Origin: an uncultured Collinsella sp.
GTDB taxonomy: Bacteria; Actinomycetota; Coriobacteriia; Coriobacteriales; Coriobacteriaceae
Reading direction: 5' to 3'
NCBI GenBank assembly: GCA_900539735.1
Contig: UQDE01000004.1
Coordinates: 16,702-80,701 of the forward strand
Length of the DNA: 64,000 bases
Within the stretch, counting starts at the first letter, position 1. Each line of letters starts with the position of its first letter. This document shows, in pieces, positions 1 through 7,997 of this stretch. Position numbers and translations under genes: made by a program. The notes beneath the pieces are model-generated. The model was not told where the DNA came from and searched no databases. It saw only the letters and a list, made by a program, of their open reading frames with translations.

Positions 1-731
1 ACGAGGAGTGCCGCCTGCTCAAGGAGGAGCTCGAGAACTTCTACGGTATTACGATTACTGATGACGACCTGCGCGCCGCCGTCCGTCGTCGCAATCGCCT
101 GCGTGCTGCCCAGCTCGAGATGTTTGCGCTGCAGGCCAACCAGCCGGCGGCCATGAGCGGCGTCGACCTGATGAGCACCATGTTTGCCGGTACGTTCAGC
201 TTTGATATCGAGGCCTATACGCAGCAGCTGGAGCAAAAGGTTGTCAAGCTGCGCGAGGCCTACGGCGCGGGCGAGCGCCCGGTTGCGGCGGATGCCAAGC
301 GCATTCTGATCACCGGTTGCCCGGTGGGCGGCGTGATCAATAAGATCGGTCGCACCGTCGAGTCCAACGGCGGTGTGGTCGTGTGCATGGACGACTGCTC
401 GGGCGAGCGCACTGCGGCCATGATGATTGACCCGGAGGCTCCCGACATCCTGCGCGCCATCGCCGACCGCTACCTGGATATCAACTGCTCGGTCATGACG
501 CCCAACGACGGCCGTATGGAAAACACGCTGGCCATGTGCGAGAAGTATCACGTCGATGGCGTAGTGGAGAGCGTGCTCCAGGCGTGCCACACCTTTAACG
601 TGGAGAGTGCGCGCATGCAGGAGGCCGTCGAGGGTGCGGGTATTCCGTACATGAAGATCGAGACCGACTACAGCAACGGCGACATGGGTCAGATCGAGAC
701 GCGCATCGCTGCCTTTATCGAAACTCTCTAG
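1..731 (+). CDS. 2-hydroxyacyl-CoA dehydratase-like / double-cubane cluster protein (3' part)
   Basis: The reading frame is open from base 3, so the gene begins before the window; about 242 C-terminal residues are visible. The protein resembles the YjiM/HgdB family: a GCPVGG motif, then a DDCSGERT stretch, an NCSVMTPN segment and a conserved late Cys (QACHTFN), the cysteines expected to hold an iron-sulfur cluster. The next gene, 155 bp downstream, encodes the matching ATP-dependent activase. This pairing is known for 2-hydroxyacyl-CoA dehydratases and for double-cubane cluster proteins, whose physiological substrate is uncertain. Without a second dehydratase subunit or CoA-transferase nearby, the double-cubane type is more likely than a fermentation dehydratase (inference). 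Confidence 0.8.
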   Translation, partial: EECRLLKEELENFYGITITDDDLRAAVRRRNRLRAAQLEMFALQANQPAAMSGVDLMSTMFAGTFSFDIEAYTQQLEQKVVKLREAYGAGERPVAADAKRILITGCPVGGVINKIGRTVESNGGVVVCMDDCSGERTAAMMIDPEAPDILRAIADRYLDINCSVMTPNDGRMENTLAMCEKYHVDGVVESVLQACHTFNVESARMQEAVEGAGIPYMKIETDYSNGDMGQIETRIAAFIETL

Positions 732-834
732 CTTCCTCAGGCACCGGATCTTGCCCCTCAAACCGTCGCTTGCGTACCCAAAGTACGCTGCGCTCCTCTT
801 TCGGGACAATCTCCGGCACCTGAGAAACCTAGAG
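726..834. repeat. Imperfect inverted repeat with inner hairpin
   Basis: Roughly 32-base arms (about 726-757 and 803-834) pair imperfectly, through blocks such as CTCTAG/CTAGAG and CTCAGG/CCTGAG. Between them is an inner hairpin GCGTAC-CCAAA-GTACGC. The plan (long outer arms, short inner hairpin with an A-rich loop) matches the elements on either side of valS. It overlaps the stop codon of the upstream gene and could also act as its terminator, though there is no clear T tract. Confidence 0.5.
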
Positions 835-886
835 CTAAGGCGCCTGAACGCGCCGCTGTCTTTGATGTTTAGATTGGGAGAGAGCC

Positions 887-1651
887 ATGATAGGGATCGG
901 GATTGATATCGGGTCTACGGCGGCTAAGGCTGCTGTGGTCGATGGGGAGGGTTCGGTGGCGTGGATGTGCGTGCAGCCAACCGGGTTTTCCTCGGTCGAT
1001 GCTTCCGAGCGGCTGCGCGAGGCGCTGGCAGCGGCTGGCTACGACGTGACGGCCGACGACGTGCGCGTGGTCGCGACCGGCTACGGTCGTGTCGCCGTGC
1101 CCTATGCGCACAAGGTCGTGACCGAGATTACCTGCCACGGTACCGGTGCCGTGCGCCTGTTTGGCGATCACGGCACCGTGATCGACGTGGGCGGTCAGGA
1201 CACCAAGGTCATTCAGCTTAAAAGTGGTCGAGTGGCCAAGTTTGCCATGAACGACAAGTGCGCCGTCGGCACGGGGCGCTTTTTGGAGATCATAGCCGAC
1301 CGCCTAGGTATTTCCCAGCAGCAGATGGCCGATCTGGCACGTTCCGGCGAGCCTACCAAGATTTCCAGCATGTGCACGGTGTTTGCCGAAAGCGAGGTCA
1401 TCAGCCTGATCGGTCGCGGTGAGCCGCGCGAGAACATTGCGCGCGGCGTGATCGAGAGTGTCGTGTCGCGCGTTGCCACTATGGCCGGGCAGGCCGCGGG
1501 CGCCCCGTACTACCTGACCGGTGGCCTGTGCGAGAACGCCTTCGTGGTGGAGCGGTTGGGCGAGCTACTGGGGTCGCCGGTGACCACCTCGCCCCAGGCT
1601 CGCTTTGCCGGCGCCATCGGCGCGGCGATTCGCGCACAGGCGCTCAATTAA
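887..1651 (+). CDS. Acyl-CoA dehydratase activase / double-cubane protein reductase (BadF/BadG/BcrA/BcrD ATPase)
   Basis: 254 residues, start chosen by the GGGAGAG ribosome site just upstream. The N-terminal phosphate loop of the ASKHA fold reads GIDIGSTAAK, and a second nucleotide motif is DVGGQDTK near residue 105. Two cysteines that bridge a [4Fe-4S] cluster at the dimer interface are present (NDKCAVGTGRF and SSMCTVFAESE). The family uses ATP hydrolysis to drive low-potential electrons into a partner iron-sulfur protein; the partner here is the gene ending at 731. Length is typical of the single-domain activases. Confidence 0.88.
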   Translation: MIGIGIDIGSTAAKAAVVDGEGSVAWMCVQPTGFSSVDASERLREALAAAGYDVTADDVRVVATGYGRVAVPYAHKVVTEITCHGTGAVRLFGDHGTVIDVGGQDTKVIQLKSGRVAKFAMNDKCAVGTGRFLEIIADRLGISQQQMADLARSGEPTKISSMCTVFAESEVISLIGRGEPRENIARGVIESVVSRVATMAGQAAGAPYYLTGGLCENAFVVERLGELLGSPVTTSPQARFAGAIGAAIRAQALN

Positions 1652-1721
1652 TGCATCCGCCGCAGGCTCGCATTCATGCGTATACTGGGAGAAAATGATT
1701 GACCGATGAGAGGAGGTATCG

Positions 1722-2771
1722 ATGGCTGACGATCAGATTAAGCTCACGTCTATGACCGCCGCGAGCGGTTGAGCCGCTAAGCTGGCTCCCGGAGCCCTCG
1801 CCCAGGTCCTGGGCGACTTGCCCAATGTGCATAACGACAACCTGCTCGTGGGGTTCGATACCTCCGACGATGCGAGTGTCTTTCGCGTAGGGGAGAACTT
1901 GGGCCTCGTGCAGTCCATCGACTTCTTCCCACCGATGGTCGACGACCCGTTTCTGTTTGGCCAGATTGCCGCGGCAAACTCACTGTCGGACATCTATGCC
2001 ATGGGAGGCACTCCCTCGCATGCCATGAACCTGCTCTGCATCCCCAGCTGCCTGGGGGTGGAGGTGGCCGGTCAGATTCTGGCGGGCGGCGCCGACAAGT
2101 GCGTCGAGGCGGGTTGCTCCATCGCGGGCGGCCACACCATCAACGACGACGAGCCCAAGTACGGCTTGTCCGTGAGCGGCTTTGTCGCGCTCGACCGTAT
2201 GCTCGCCAACAGCGGCGCACGCGTGGGCGATGCGTTACTGCTGACCAAGGCGGTTGGCTCGGGCATCATCACCACGGCCATTAAGGGCGAGCTCATCGAG
2301 CAGGACGAGGCCGCAGCCATGTTTGACTCGATGTGCACCCTCAACGAGGCGCCGATTCGTCTGGCCGAGGGACTTGATCTTCACGGCTGCACCGATGTCA
2401 CGGGCTTTGGCCTGATCGGGCATGCATGCGAGATGGCCGAGGGCTCGGGCGTGCAGATTGAACTTGCGTCGGGGGCGGTGCCGCTCTTTGACCAGGTGCT
2501 CGACATGGCGCGTCTGGGCATTATCCCCGCTGGCTGCTACCGCAACCAGGACTTCTTTGGCCCGCGCGCGACGGCCGACGAGGACCTTGAGCCGGGCATG
2601 TTGGATGCGCTGTACGATCCACAGACTTCAGGCGGTTTGCTTATTGCGGCGCCCGCGGCGGATGTGGATGAGCTTGCGCGCCGTCTGGATGCCGAGGGGC
2701 GTATCGCCGCCGTTGTCGGTCGCGTGTGCGAGCCGGTGCCAGGCGGTCCTGCCGTCCACGTTGTCCGTTAA
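1722..2771 (+). CDS. selD: Selenide, water dikinase, itself a selenoprotein (Sec17)
   Basis: Makes selenophosphate from selenide and ATP, the selenium donor for selenocysteine and other selenium uses. The frame opens at ATG 1722 behind an AGGAGG site and is interrupted by TGA at 1770-1772, then continues to 2771 (349 residues counting Sec). The stop sits at residue 17 in SGUAAKL, exactly where E. coli SelD has catalytic Cys17, with the conserved Lys at residue 20, so readthrough as selenocysteine is the natural reading. Starting at the ATG after the TGA would remove the catalytic segment. Downstream residues include GG(A)DKC, CSIAGGHTI and the DVTGFGLIGH stretch typical of the family. Next gene: yedF, 57 bp on. 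Confidence 0.95.
1770..1814 (+). promoter_or_regulatory. Candidate bacterial SECIS element of selD
   Basis: Downstream of the in-frame TGA lies a perfect hairpin, GCCCAG (1800-1805), loop GTC, CTGGGC (1809-1814). The apex reads AGGTC, resembling the AGGUCU apex of the E. coli fdhF SECIS. Its loop is about 33 bases after the UGA, towards the far end of the accepted spacing. A nearer small hairpin, GGCTC-CCG-GAGCC, is an alternative. Confidence 0.55.
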
Positions 2772-2828
2772 CGACACGTTTATTGAGCTCTGTACCGTTC
2801 TAAAACGATTAATTCGAAAGGAAAAACT

Positions 2829-3455
2829 ATGTCTACCAAGATTGAAGTCAATGCCATGGGCGATGCCTGCCCGCTGCCCGTTGTCAAGACGCTTAAGGCA
2901 CTCAAACAGCTTGATGGCGGGGGTGCCGTGGTGACCTCGGTCGATAACGAGACCGCCGTCAAGAACATTTCCAAGATGGCACAGGAGAAGGGCTGCACGG
3001 CCTCGGTCGAGAAGGTTTCTGACGCCGAGTGGCACGTGACCGTGGCGGCCTCTGGCACCGTTGCCGTGGCCGATCCCGAGCAAGATGGCGCTGCCTTCTG
3101 TGATGCCAGCGCCGGCAAGGGCAAGCTCGTCATTTCCGTCTACACCGACTGCATGGGCCGTGGCGACGACGAGCTGGGCCACAAGCTCATGAAGGCCTTC
3201 ATCTTTGCCGTGACGCAGCAGGAGGAGCTGCCCGCGACCATGCTGTTCTACAACGGCGGCGCCAAGCTCACCGTAGAGGGCTCTCCGGTACTCGACGACC
3301 TGAAGGGTCTGGCCGAGCAGGGCGTCGAGATCCTTACCTGTGGCACCTGCCTCGACCACTATGGCATTAAGGACCAGCTTGCAGTAGGCGAGGTCACCAA
3401 TATGTACGTGATCGTGGAGAAGATGGAGCAGGCCGTGCGCGTCGTGCGCCCGTAG
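2829..3455 (+). CDS. yedF: Selenium metabolism protein YedF (TusA domain plus DsrE-like domain)
   Basis: 208 residues after a GAAAGGA ribosome site. The N-terminal 75 residues are a TusA/SirA fold with the signature MGDACPLPVVK, whose Cys carries persulfide (or perselenide) in relatives. The C-terminal half (from about residue 100, KLVISVYTDCMGRGDDELG) is a DsrE/DsrF-like domain with a conserved late cysteine pair, TCGTCLDHYG. This two-domain form is a known marker of selenium metabolism and is typically found beside selD. Its biochemical role is not settled; sulfur or selenium relay is inferred. Confidence 0.88.
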   Translation: MSTKIEVNAMGDACPLPVVKTLKALKQLDGGGAVVTSVDNETAVKNISKMAQEKGCTASVEKVSDAEWHVTVAASGTVAVADPEQDGAAFCDASAGKGKLVISVYTDCMGRGDDELGHKLMKAFIFAVTQQEELPATMLFYNGGAKLTVEGSPVLDDLKGLAEQGVEILTCGTCLDHYGIKDQLAVGEVTNMYVIVEKMEQAVRVVRP

Positions 3456-3474
3456 CGTATTGGTTGGAGTTGCC

Positions 3475-3726
3475 ATGAGGGAGAAGCGCCCGGCGCTTGT
3501 CATCACGTTTCCCACCACGGCGGCCGCCATGGGCTGCGAGTCCCTGTGCATCGAGCGCGGCCTTCCCGGGCGAACGATTCCCGTACCCGGGGAGGTCGCT
3601 GCCGGCTGCGGTCTGGCGTGGAAGGCGTTGCCTGTCGATGAGGAGCTGCTGCGCGGCGAACTCGCCGCGGCGGGCATTCCCACCGAGGGCTTTACGGTGA
3701 TTGATATGTGGGAGGTCGTGCGATGA
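3475..3726 (+). CDS. DUF3343 putative Se/S carrier protein
   Basis: 83 residues. ATG 3475 is preferred over the TTG at 3460 because GGAG lies six bases before it. The protein belongs to DUF3343, small proteins that recur with selD, yedF and molybdenum hydroxylases in the labile-selenium gene set. It keeps the ESLCIERGLPGR motif and AAGCGLAW, two cysteines likely to be the working residues. Its stop overlaps the ATG of the next gene (ATGA), so the two are translationally coupled. A second, larger member with the same ribosome site is at 31471. Confidence 0.75.
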   Translation: MREKRPALVITFPTTAAAMGCESLCIERGLPGRTIPVPGEVAAGCGLAWKALPVDEELLRGELAAAGIPTEGFTVIDMWEVVR

Positions 3727-4862
3727 TCTATCTGGATAACGCGGCGACGACCATGCACAAGCCGCAGACGGTCATCGATGCCGTGACGCAGGCGATGTGC
3801 TCGCTCGGCAATGCCGGGCGCGGCGCCACGTCGGGTGCGCTCGACGCGGCGCGTACGATTCACGGTTGCCGTGCCAAGCTCGCGCGCCTTTTAGGTTGCC
3901 CGAGGGCGGACCATGTGTGCTTTACGCCCAACTCCACGGCGGCGCTCAACACCGTCATCAATGGCGTGGTGCGCCCCGGCGACCGTGTGGTCACAACGGT
4001 GCTCGAGCACAACTCCGTGCTACGTCCGCTCAACCGCTTGGCGGCAGAGCAGGGCGTGACCGTTGAGCATGCGGGCTGCGACGCGAATGGCGCGCTCGAC
4101 TACGACGAGCTCGAGCAGCTGGTCACGCAGGGCACGCGTGCCGTGGTGGTGACGCATGCCTCCAATGTGACCGGCAACGCGGTCGACATCGCACGCGTTG
4201 CCGCCATGGCCCATGCGGCCGGCGCGCTCGTGATCGTCGACGCCTCGCAGTCTGCCGGTACGGCGAAGATTGACATGGATGCCATGGGGCTTGACGTGGT
4301 GTGCTTTACCGGCCACAAGGGGCTCATGGGACCTCAAGGCACCGGCGGCCTGGCCGTGGCGGAAGGCATTGACGTGGCTCCGTGGGCCATGGGTGGCACC
4401 GGTGTTCACAGCTTCGATGAGCTGCAGCCGCTTGAGTGGCCCACGCGCCTTGAGGCGGGCACGCTCAACGGTCACGGTATCGCAGGCCTTTCCGCCGGTC
4501 TCGACTTTATCGAGGCACAAGGCGGGGTCGAGGCGATTGCGGCGCATGAGCGCTCGCTTGCAGAGCGCTTCCTCGACGGCGTTCGCGAAATCCCCGGCAT
4601 TGCGCTCTACGGTGCGTTTGACCAACCCACGCGCTCGGCGATCGTCTCACTCAACGTGGGCGATATAGACTCTGCCGAGATCTCGGACGCGCTTATGCAA
4701 GGGTGGGGGATTGCGACGCGCCCCGGCGCCCATTGCGCCCCGCTCATGCACCGTGCGCTGGGGACCGAGCGTCAGGGCGTCGTCCGCTTCTCGTTTGGGT
4801 ATTTCAACACGGACGAGGAAGTCGATACCGCGATTGACGCTTTGCGCGATTTAGCCTGCTAG
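3723..4862 (+). CDS. Cysteine desulfurase-like aminotransferase class V (selenium-associated type)
   Basis: 379 residues, start ATG 3723 overlapping the previous stop. It opens with MIYLDNAATT, typical of NifS/IscS/CsdA enzymes. The PLP lysine is in TGHKGLMGPQG (about residue 200) and the persulfide-forming Cys is in RPGAHCAPLMH (about residue 340). Enzymes of this subfamily release sulfur from cysteine or selenium from selenocysteine. Position directly after selD, yedF and DUF3343, and absence of any iscU-like scaffold nearby, favours a role in selenium mobilisation rather than general Fe-S assembly (inference). Confidence 0.85.
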   Translation: MIYLDNAATTMHKPQTVIDAVTQAMCSLGNAGRGATSGALDAARTIHGCRAKLARLLGCPRADHVCFTPNSTAALNTVINGVVRPGDRVVTTVLEHNSVLRPLNRLAAEQGVTVEHAGCDANGALDYDELEQLVTQGTRAVVVTHASNVTGNAVDIARVAAMAHAAGALVIVDASQSAGTAKIDMDAMGLDVVCFTGHKGLMGPQGTGGLAVAEGIDVAPWAMGGTGVHSFDELQPLEWPTRLEAGTLNGHGIAGLSAGLDFIEAQGGVEAIAAHERSLAERFLDGVREIPGIALYGAFDQPTRSAIVSLNVGDIDSAEISDALMQGWGIATRPGAHCAPLMHRALGTERQGVVRFSFGYFNTDEEVDTAIDALRDLAC

Positions 4863-4876
4863 AGCGTATATACTTG

Positions 4877-4909
4877 CGGGACGGGTCTTTTGCCCGTCCC
4901 GTTTTTGTT
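4877..4909 (+). terminator. Rho-independent terminator after the selenium block
   Basis: Perfect nine-base stem CGGGACGGG/CCCGTCCCG with a seven-base loop, followed by TTTTTGTTT. It separates the selenium block from brnQ. Confidence 0.9.
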
Positions 4910-4929
4910 TCGACCCGAAAGGTGTGCCT

Positions 4930-6288
4930 ATGGCTTCATCCGCCCCGCGCGGTCTGCGTTCCGCCCATGTCGTTACCGTCGGCATTGCGCTGTTCTCGAT
5001 GCTCTTTGGCGCCGGTAATCTCATCATTCCGCCGTTGTTGGCACTTCAGGCCGGCACGGCCACGCCGCTTGCCATGATTGGCTTTTTGATTGCCGCTATC
5101 GGTCTGCCCGTCATGGGCTTTATCGCCGTCGCGCTCGCCGGAACGGCGCGCGAGCTTGCCGGCCGCGTGCACCCCAAGTTTGGTGAATTTTTTGTCGCGG
5201 CGGTCTACCTGGCCATCGGCCCGTGCCTGGCCATTCCGCGCACAAGCTCTACGGCGTTCGAAATGCTGGTGCCGCTGCTACCCGAGGGTGTTTCACTCGG
5301 CACGGCACGTTTGGTGTTTGCCATTGGGTTCTTCGTCGTCGCGTTTGTGCTCACGCTGCGCCCGGGCGTCATCACACGCGTGCTCGGCCGCATTACGGGT
5401 CCCGCGCTCATTGCGCTCATCGTGCTGGTTGTGGGTGCTGCCGTGATCTCGCCGCTGGGACCGGCTGCCGCGCCGCAGGCTCCCTACGATGCGGGCGCCG
5501 CCGTGCAGGGCTTTCTGACTGGCTATCAAACCATGGACCTGCTCGCGTCGCTCGCCTTCGGCATCATCATCGCCGAGACCATCCACGAGTTGGGTGTTAC
5601 CGATGACAAGCGCGTGGCCTTCGAGATTTCGCGTTCCGGTGTGATCGCCGGCGTGCTCATGGCCATCATCTACTGCGGCTTGGGCCTTGCCGGTATGCAG
5701 CTCGGCACCGTGATGCCCGACGCTACCAACGGCGCCGCCATCCTTGCGCGTTCGGCCTCCATGCACTTTGGTCTTGCTGGCACGGTTGTCGTCTTTGCGA
5801 TTTTCTTCCTAGCCTGCATGAACGTGTGCATTGGCCTTATCAGCTGCTGCTCGCGTTACTTCTGCGAGACGTATGTGGTCGAAGGGGGAGCGGAGGCCTC
5901 CGAGGAGGCCATGCGCCGCCCCTTTGCGGTTCTCGCCTTTGTGTTCGCGGCGTTTTCGTGCGTGCTTTCCAACGTGGGCCTCGACGTGATTCTTATGTTC
6001 TCGGTGCCTATGCTCAACGCCTTGTATCCCGTTGCCATCGTGCTGGTGCTGATGGGCCTGGTGCACGGCTTTTGCGACGCTCATCCGCAGGTGTGGATCT
6101 GGGTCGGCGGCGTCGTCGCGGTGCAGAGTGTGATCACCTCGGTCCGTGATGCGTTCTTTGCGGGCGCGTGGCTGCCGTTCGATGCGCTACCGCTGGCGGA
6201 TATCGGTGCCGCGTGGGCGCCGGTTGCCGTGGTGGCATTTGTGATCGGTCTGCTCCATAGTCGTTTTGTTGCACATTCGAGGAGCTAA
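4930..6288 (+). CDS. brnQ: Branched-chain amino acid transport system II carrier protein
   Basis: 452 residues, start ATG 4930 (an upstream GTG at 4924 is too close to the AAAGG site). The sequence is strongly hydrophobic with about twelve membrane segments, and the N-terminal FSMLFGAGNLIIPP is the hallmark of the BrnQ/LIVCS family, sodium- or proton-coupled importers of leucine, isoleucine and valine. A loop around residues 315-325 (VEGGAEASEEAM) is cytoplasmic-like. It stands alone between a terminator and a tRNA pair, so it is probably monocistronic. Confidence 0.92.
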   Translation: MASSAPRGLRSAHVVTVGIALFSMLFGAGNLIIPPLLALQAGTATPLAMIGFLIAAIGLPVMGFIAVALAGTARELAGRVHPKFGEFFVAAVYLAIGPCLAIPRTSSTAFEMLVPLLPEGVSLGTARLVFAIGFFVVAFVLTLRPGVITRVLGRITGPALIALIVLVVGAAVISPLGPAAAPQAPYDAGAAVQGFLTGYQTMDLLASLAFGIIIAETIHELGVTDDKRVAFEISRSGVIAGVLMAIIYCGLGLAGMQLGTVMPDATNGAAILARSASMHFGLAGTVVVFAIFFLACMNVCIGLISCCSRYFCETYVVEGGAEASEEAMRRPFAVLAFVFAAFSCVLSNVGLDVILMFSVPMLNALYPVAIVLVLMGLVHGFCDAHPQVWIWVGGVVAVQSVITSVRDAFFAGAWLPFDALPLADIGAAWAPVAVVAFVIGLLHSRFVAHSRS

Positions 6289-6299
6289 GGCATCAATGC

Positions 6300-6328
6300 T
6301 TGCACAGGCGGGGAGTCTCCCCTATAAT
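6300..6328 (+). promoter_or_regulatory. Sigma-70 type promoter for the tRNA-Pro/Gly pair
   Basis: TTGCAC (6300-6305), a 17-base spacer and a perfect TATAAT (6323-6328), about 50 bases before tRNA-Pro. Confidence 0.75.
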
Positions 6329-6379
6329 TTCCTTCGCTTTGGGACACGCAAGGTTTAGACCTTAGCTGCTCAACACCTT

Positions 6380-6456
6380 CGGGACGTGGCGCAGTTTGGT
6401 AGCGCGCCTGCTTTGGGAGCAGGATGTCGCAGGTTCAAATCCTGTCGTCCCGACCA
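6380..6456 (+). tRNA. tRNA-Pro (TGG)
   Basis: Cloverleaf with acceptor CGGGACG/CGTCCCG, D arm, anticodon loop TTTGGGA with TGG at 6414-6416, T arm GGTTCAAAT, and an encoded CCA end. Confidence 0.96.
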
Positions 6457-6462
6457 TATCTT

Positions 6463-6536
6463 GCGGGCGTAGTTCAATGGTAGAACCCCAGCCTTCCAAG
6501 CTGATGACGCGGGTTCGATTCCCGTCGCCCGCTCCA
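6463..6536 (+). tRNA. tRNA-Gly (TCC)
   Basis: Acceptor GCGGGCG/CGCCCGC, anticodon loop CTTCCAA with TCC at 6495-6497, T loop GTTCGATTC, encoded CCA. Six bases after tRNA-Pro, hence co-transcribed. Confidence 0.96.
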
Positions 6537-6549
6537 TAGGATATCTTTA

Positions 6550-6585
6550 ACGGCTTTGGCTCCTTTTGGTGCCAGAGCCGTTTTC
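6550..6585 (+). terminator. Terminator after the tRNA pair
   Basis: Stem ACGGCTTTGGCTCC with GGTGCCAGAGCCGT around a TTTT loop, followed by TTTTC. Confidence 0.85.
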
Positions 6586-6616
6586 ATATACATGCCGGGG
6601 ACCCCACATCCCCTCC

Positions 6617-6687
6617 TAAGTTGCGGTGAAATAGTTCCTGGATTAGCCGCAAAAGCTGTTATCCAGGAACTATTTCACCGCAACTTA
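6617..6687. repeat. Palindromic intergenic repeat, copy 1 (GTTCCTG class)
   Basis: Perfect 27-base arms (6617-6643, 6661-6687) around a 17-base loop. The outer part reads AGTTGCGGTGAAATA, the inner part GTTCCTGGAT. Five more copies lie at 7929, 30447, 33560, 45884 and 47668. Confidence 0.95.
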
Positions 6688-6748
6688 TTGAGGCCGAGCG
6701 GGCTGGGTCGATGATGGGTTCTGTTGTCGAGAAGATGAGGACAGCCGG

Positions 6749-7744
6749 TCAGGATTCTGCGTAGGGTTTTGTGGTTGGTATACCGTAGCCGCGCATCATG
6801 GAGCCGAACGCTTTGACATCGTAGGTGTCTGAGAGCTTGAAATGAATGACGTTGTGGCCCATGGCACGCAGGTTCGTGTCGCGCATGAGGGCAGCTCGAT
6901 AGGTTTTTGCCGCAGTATGTTCCGGATCATTTTGGGCATCGTCCTCAAACTTGCCTAGTCCATGCAGCTCAGCCAGCATCCAAGAGCCGTTTGGCATCTG
7001 CCAGCCGTAATCTGCCAAATAATAGCCGGCGTTTCCCGGTCGAGTGATTTCAACCTGAAGTTCGGGAGCGGCAACTCCCGCCAGAATCATTGCCGCCCGT
7101 GCTTCGGATTCTCCACCGTTATCCGATCTGCCATCCATGTGTTCAAAAACGTCAAATGCGCGCGCGATGCCGTGCAGTCCGCGGCAGTTCCTTTGTGCAT
7201 ATGCACGCAATTCTTCACGCTCGACACCGTACTCACGAGCCAACCCGTCGACATAGCCTAGTGCATATCGAAAAGCGTTAGTTCGGGCGATGTCGACCAC
7301 CGTGCGATATGGATTCGTTAACGTAAAAGGACCGAGCTGCCATACGTCGCCCGGCCGCCAGCGTCGGTATTCAACGAATTCGTACATATCGCGTCTGGTG
7401 GAACGCGGCAACAGCACTTGCACCTTGTCGAGAAGCGAATATGCAGAACCGATGCCATAGAGCAGTGCCGCCGTTGCTCCACAAAACACGGCATTCGGTT
7501 CAACGACCGCAATAGCGGATGCCAATTGAAAGATGCGATCTTCGACGCCGAGGTCATTCCAATACGCGGGATCAGCGTAGACATGGTTGTAGAGTCGAAT
7601 AATCATCTCTTTTTGCATGAGCGCGTAGGCACAGCGTTCATCCCATTTTTTGGTAGCTACAAACAGGTGCCCGCCATGATGGGCCTCGAATAACCGGAAG
7701 AACAGCTCTAATTGCGGTTTGGTACAGCGTTTATCATGACTCAT
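6749..7744 (-). CDS. Hypothetical protein, AbiEi-like N-terminus with possible endonuclease-like C-terminus
   Basis: 331 residues from the ATG at 7744 (GGGG six bases before it); an ATG four codons upstream has no ribosome site. I do not recognise a named family with confidence. The N-terminal third (IRLYNHVYADP, then GATAALLYGI) resembles the winged-helix and body of AbiEi-type proteins that sense or regulate toxins. The C-terminal third (YLADYGWQMPNGSWMLAELHG ending in VIHF) resembles DUF559/Vsr-like nuclease folds with an acidic-Gln/Glu pattern. No toxin partner of the AbiEii type is adjacent. Downstream lies palindrome copy 1, upstream copy 2. Confidence 0.5.
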   Translation of the reverse strand: MSHDKRCTKPQLELFFRLFEAHHGGHLFVATKKWDERCAYALMQKEMIIRLYNHVYADPAYWNDLGVEDRIFQLASAIAVVEPNAVFCGATAALLYGIGSAYSLLDKVQVLLPRSTRRDMYEFVEYRRWRPGDVWQLGPFTLTNPYRTVVDIARTNAFRYALGYVDGLAREYGVEREELRAYAQRNCRGLHGIARAFDVFEHMDGRSDNGGESEARAAMILAGVAAPELQVEITRPGNAGYYLADYGWQMPNGSWMLAELHGLGKFEDDAQNDPEHTAAKTYRAALMRDTNLRAMGHNVIHFKLSDTYDVKAFGSMMRGYGIPTTKPYAES

Positions 7745-7928
7745 TTTCGACCCCATGGTCTCGAGGGGGAGTGAATGACACTACGCTATCCCATATTTGG
7801 CCCGCCTGACCTTGCCATGAACTGACCAAAAGCTTGACGGGGCAGGTCAGAGTCATGAGTCGTAGCCAAACATATCGGCAAACGGTTGATTAGTGCCCCT
7901 CGGCGGCACTAAAAACCACCCTTACAGA
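7745..7928. other. Intergenic, nothing recognised
   Basis: Short region between the hypothetical gene and palindrome copy 2. No convincing ORF or RNA was seen; it should contain the promoter of the minus-strand gene. Confidence 0.4.
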
Positions 7929-7997
7929 AAGTTGCGGTGGAATAGTTCCTGAAAGGCTCGAATAAGCCTAAATCCAGGAACTATTTCACCGCAACTT
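7929..7997. repeat. Palindromic intergenic repeat, copy 2 (GTTCCTG class)
   Basis: Arms 7929-7951 and 7975-7997 carry the AGTTGCGGTG outer block and GTTCCTG inner block, with a single G opposite T. It overlaps the 3' end of the PIN-domain gene and supplies its stop codon. Confidence 0.95.
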
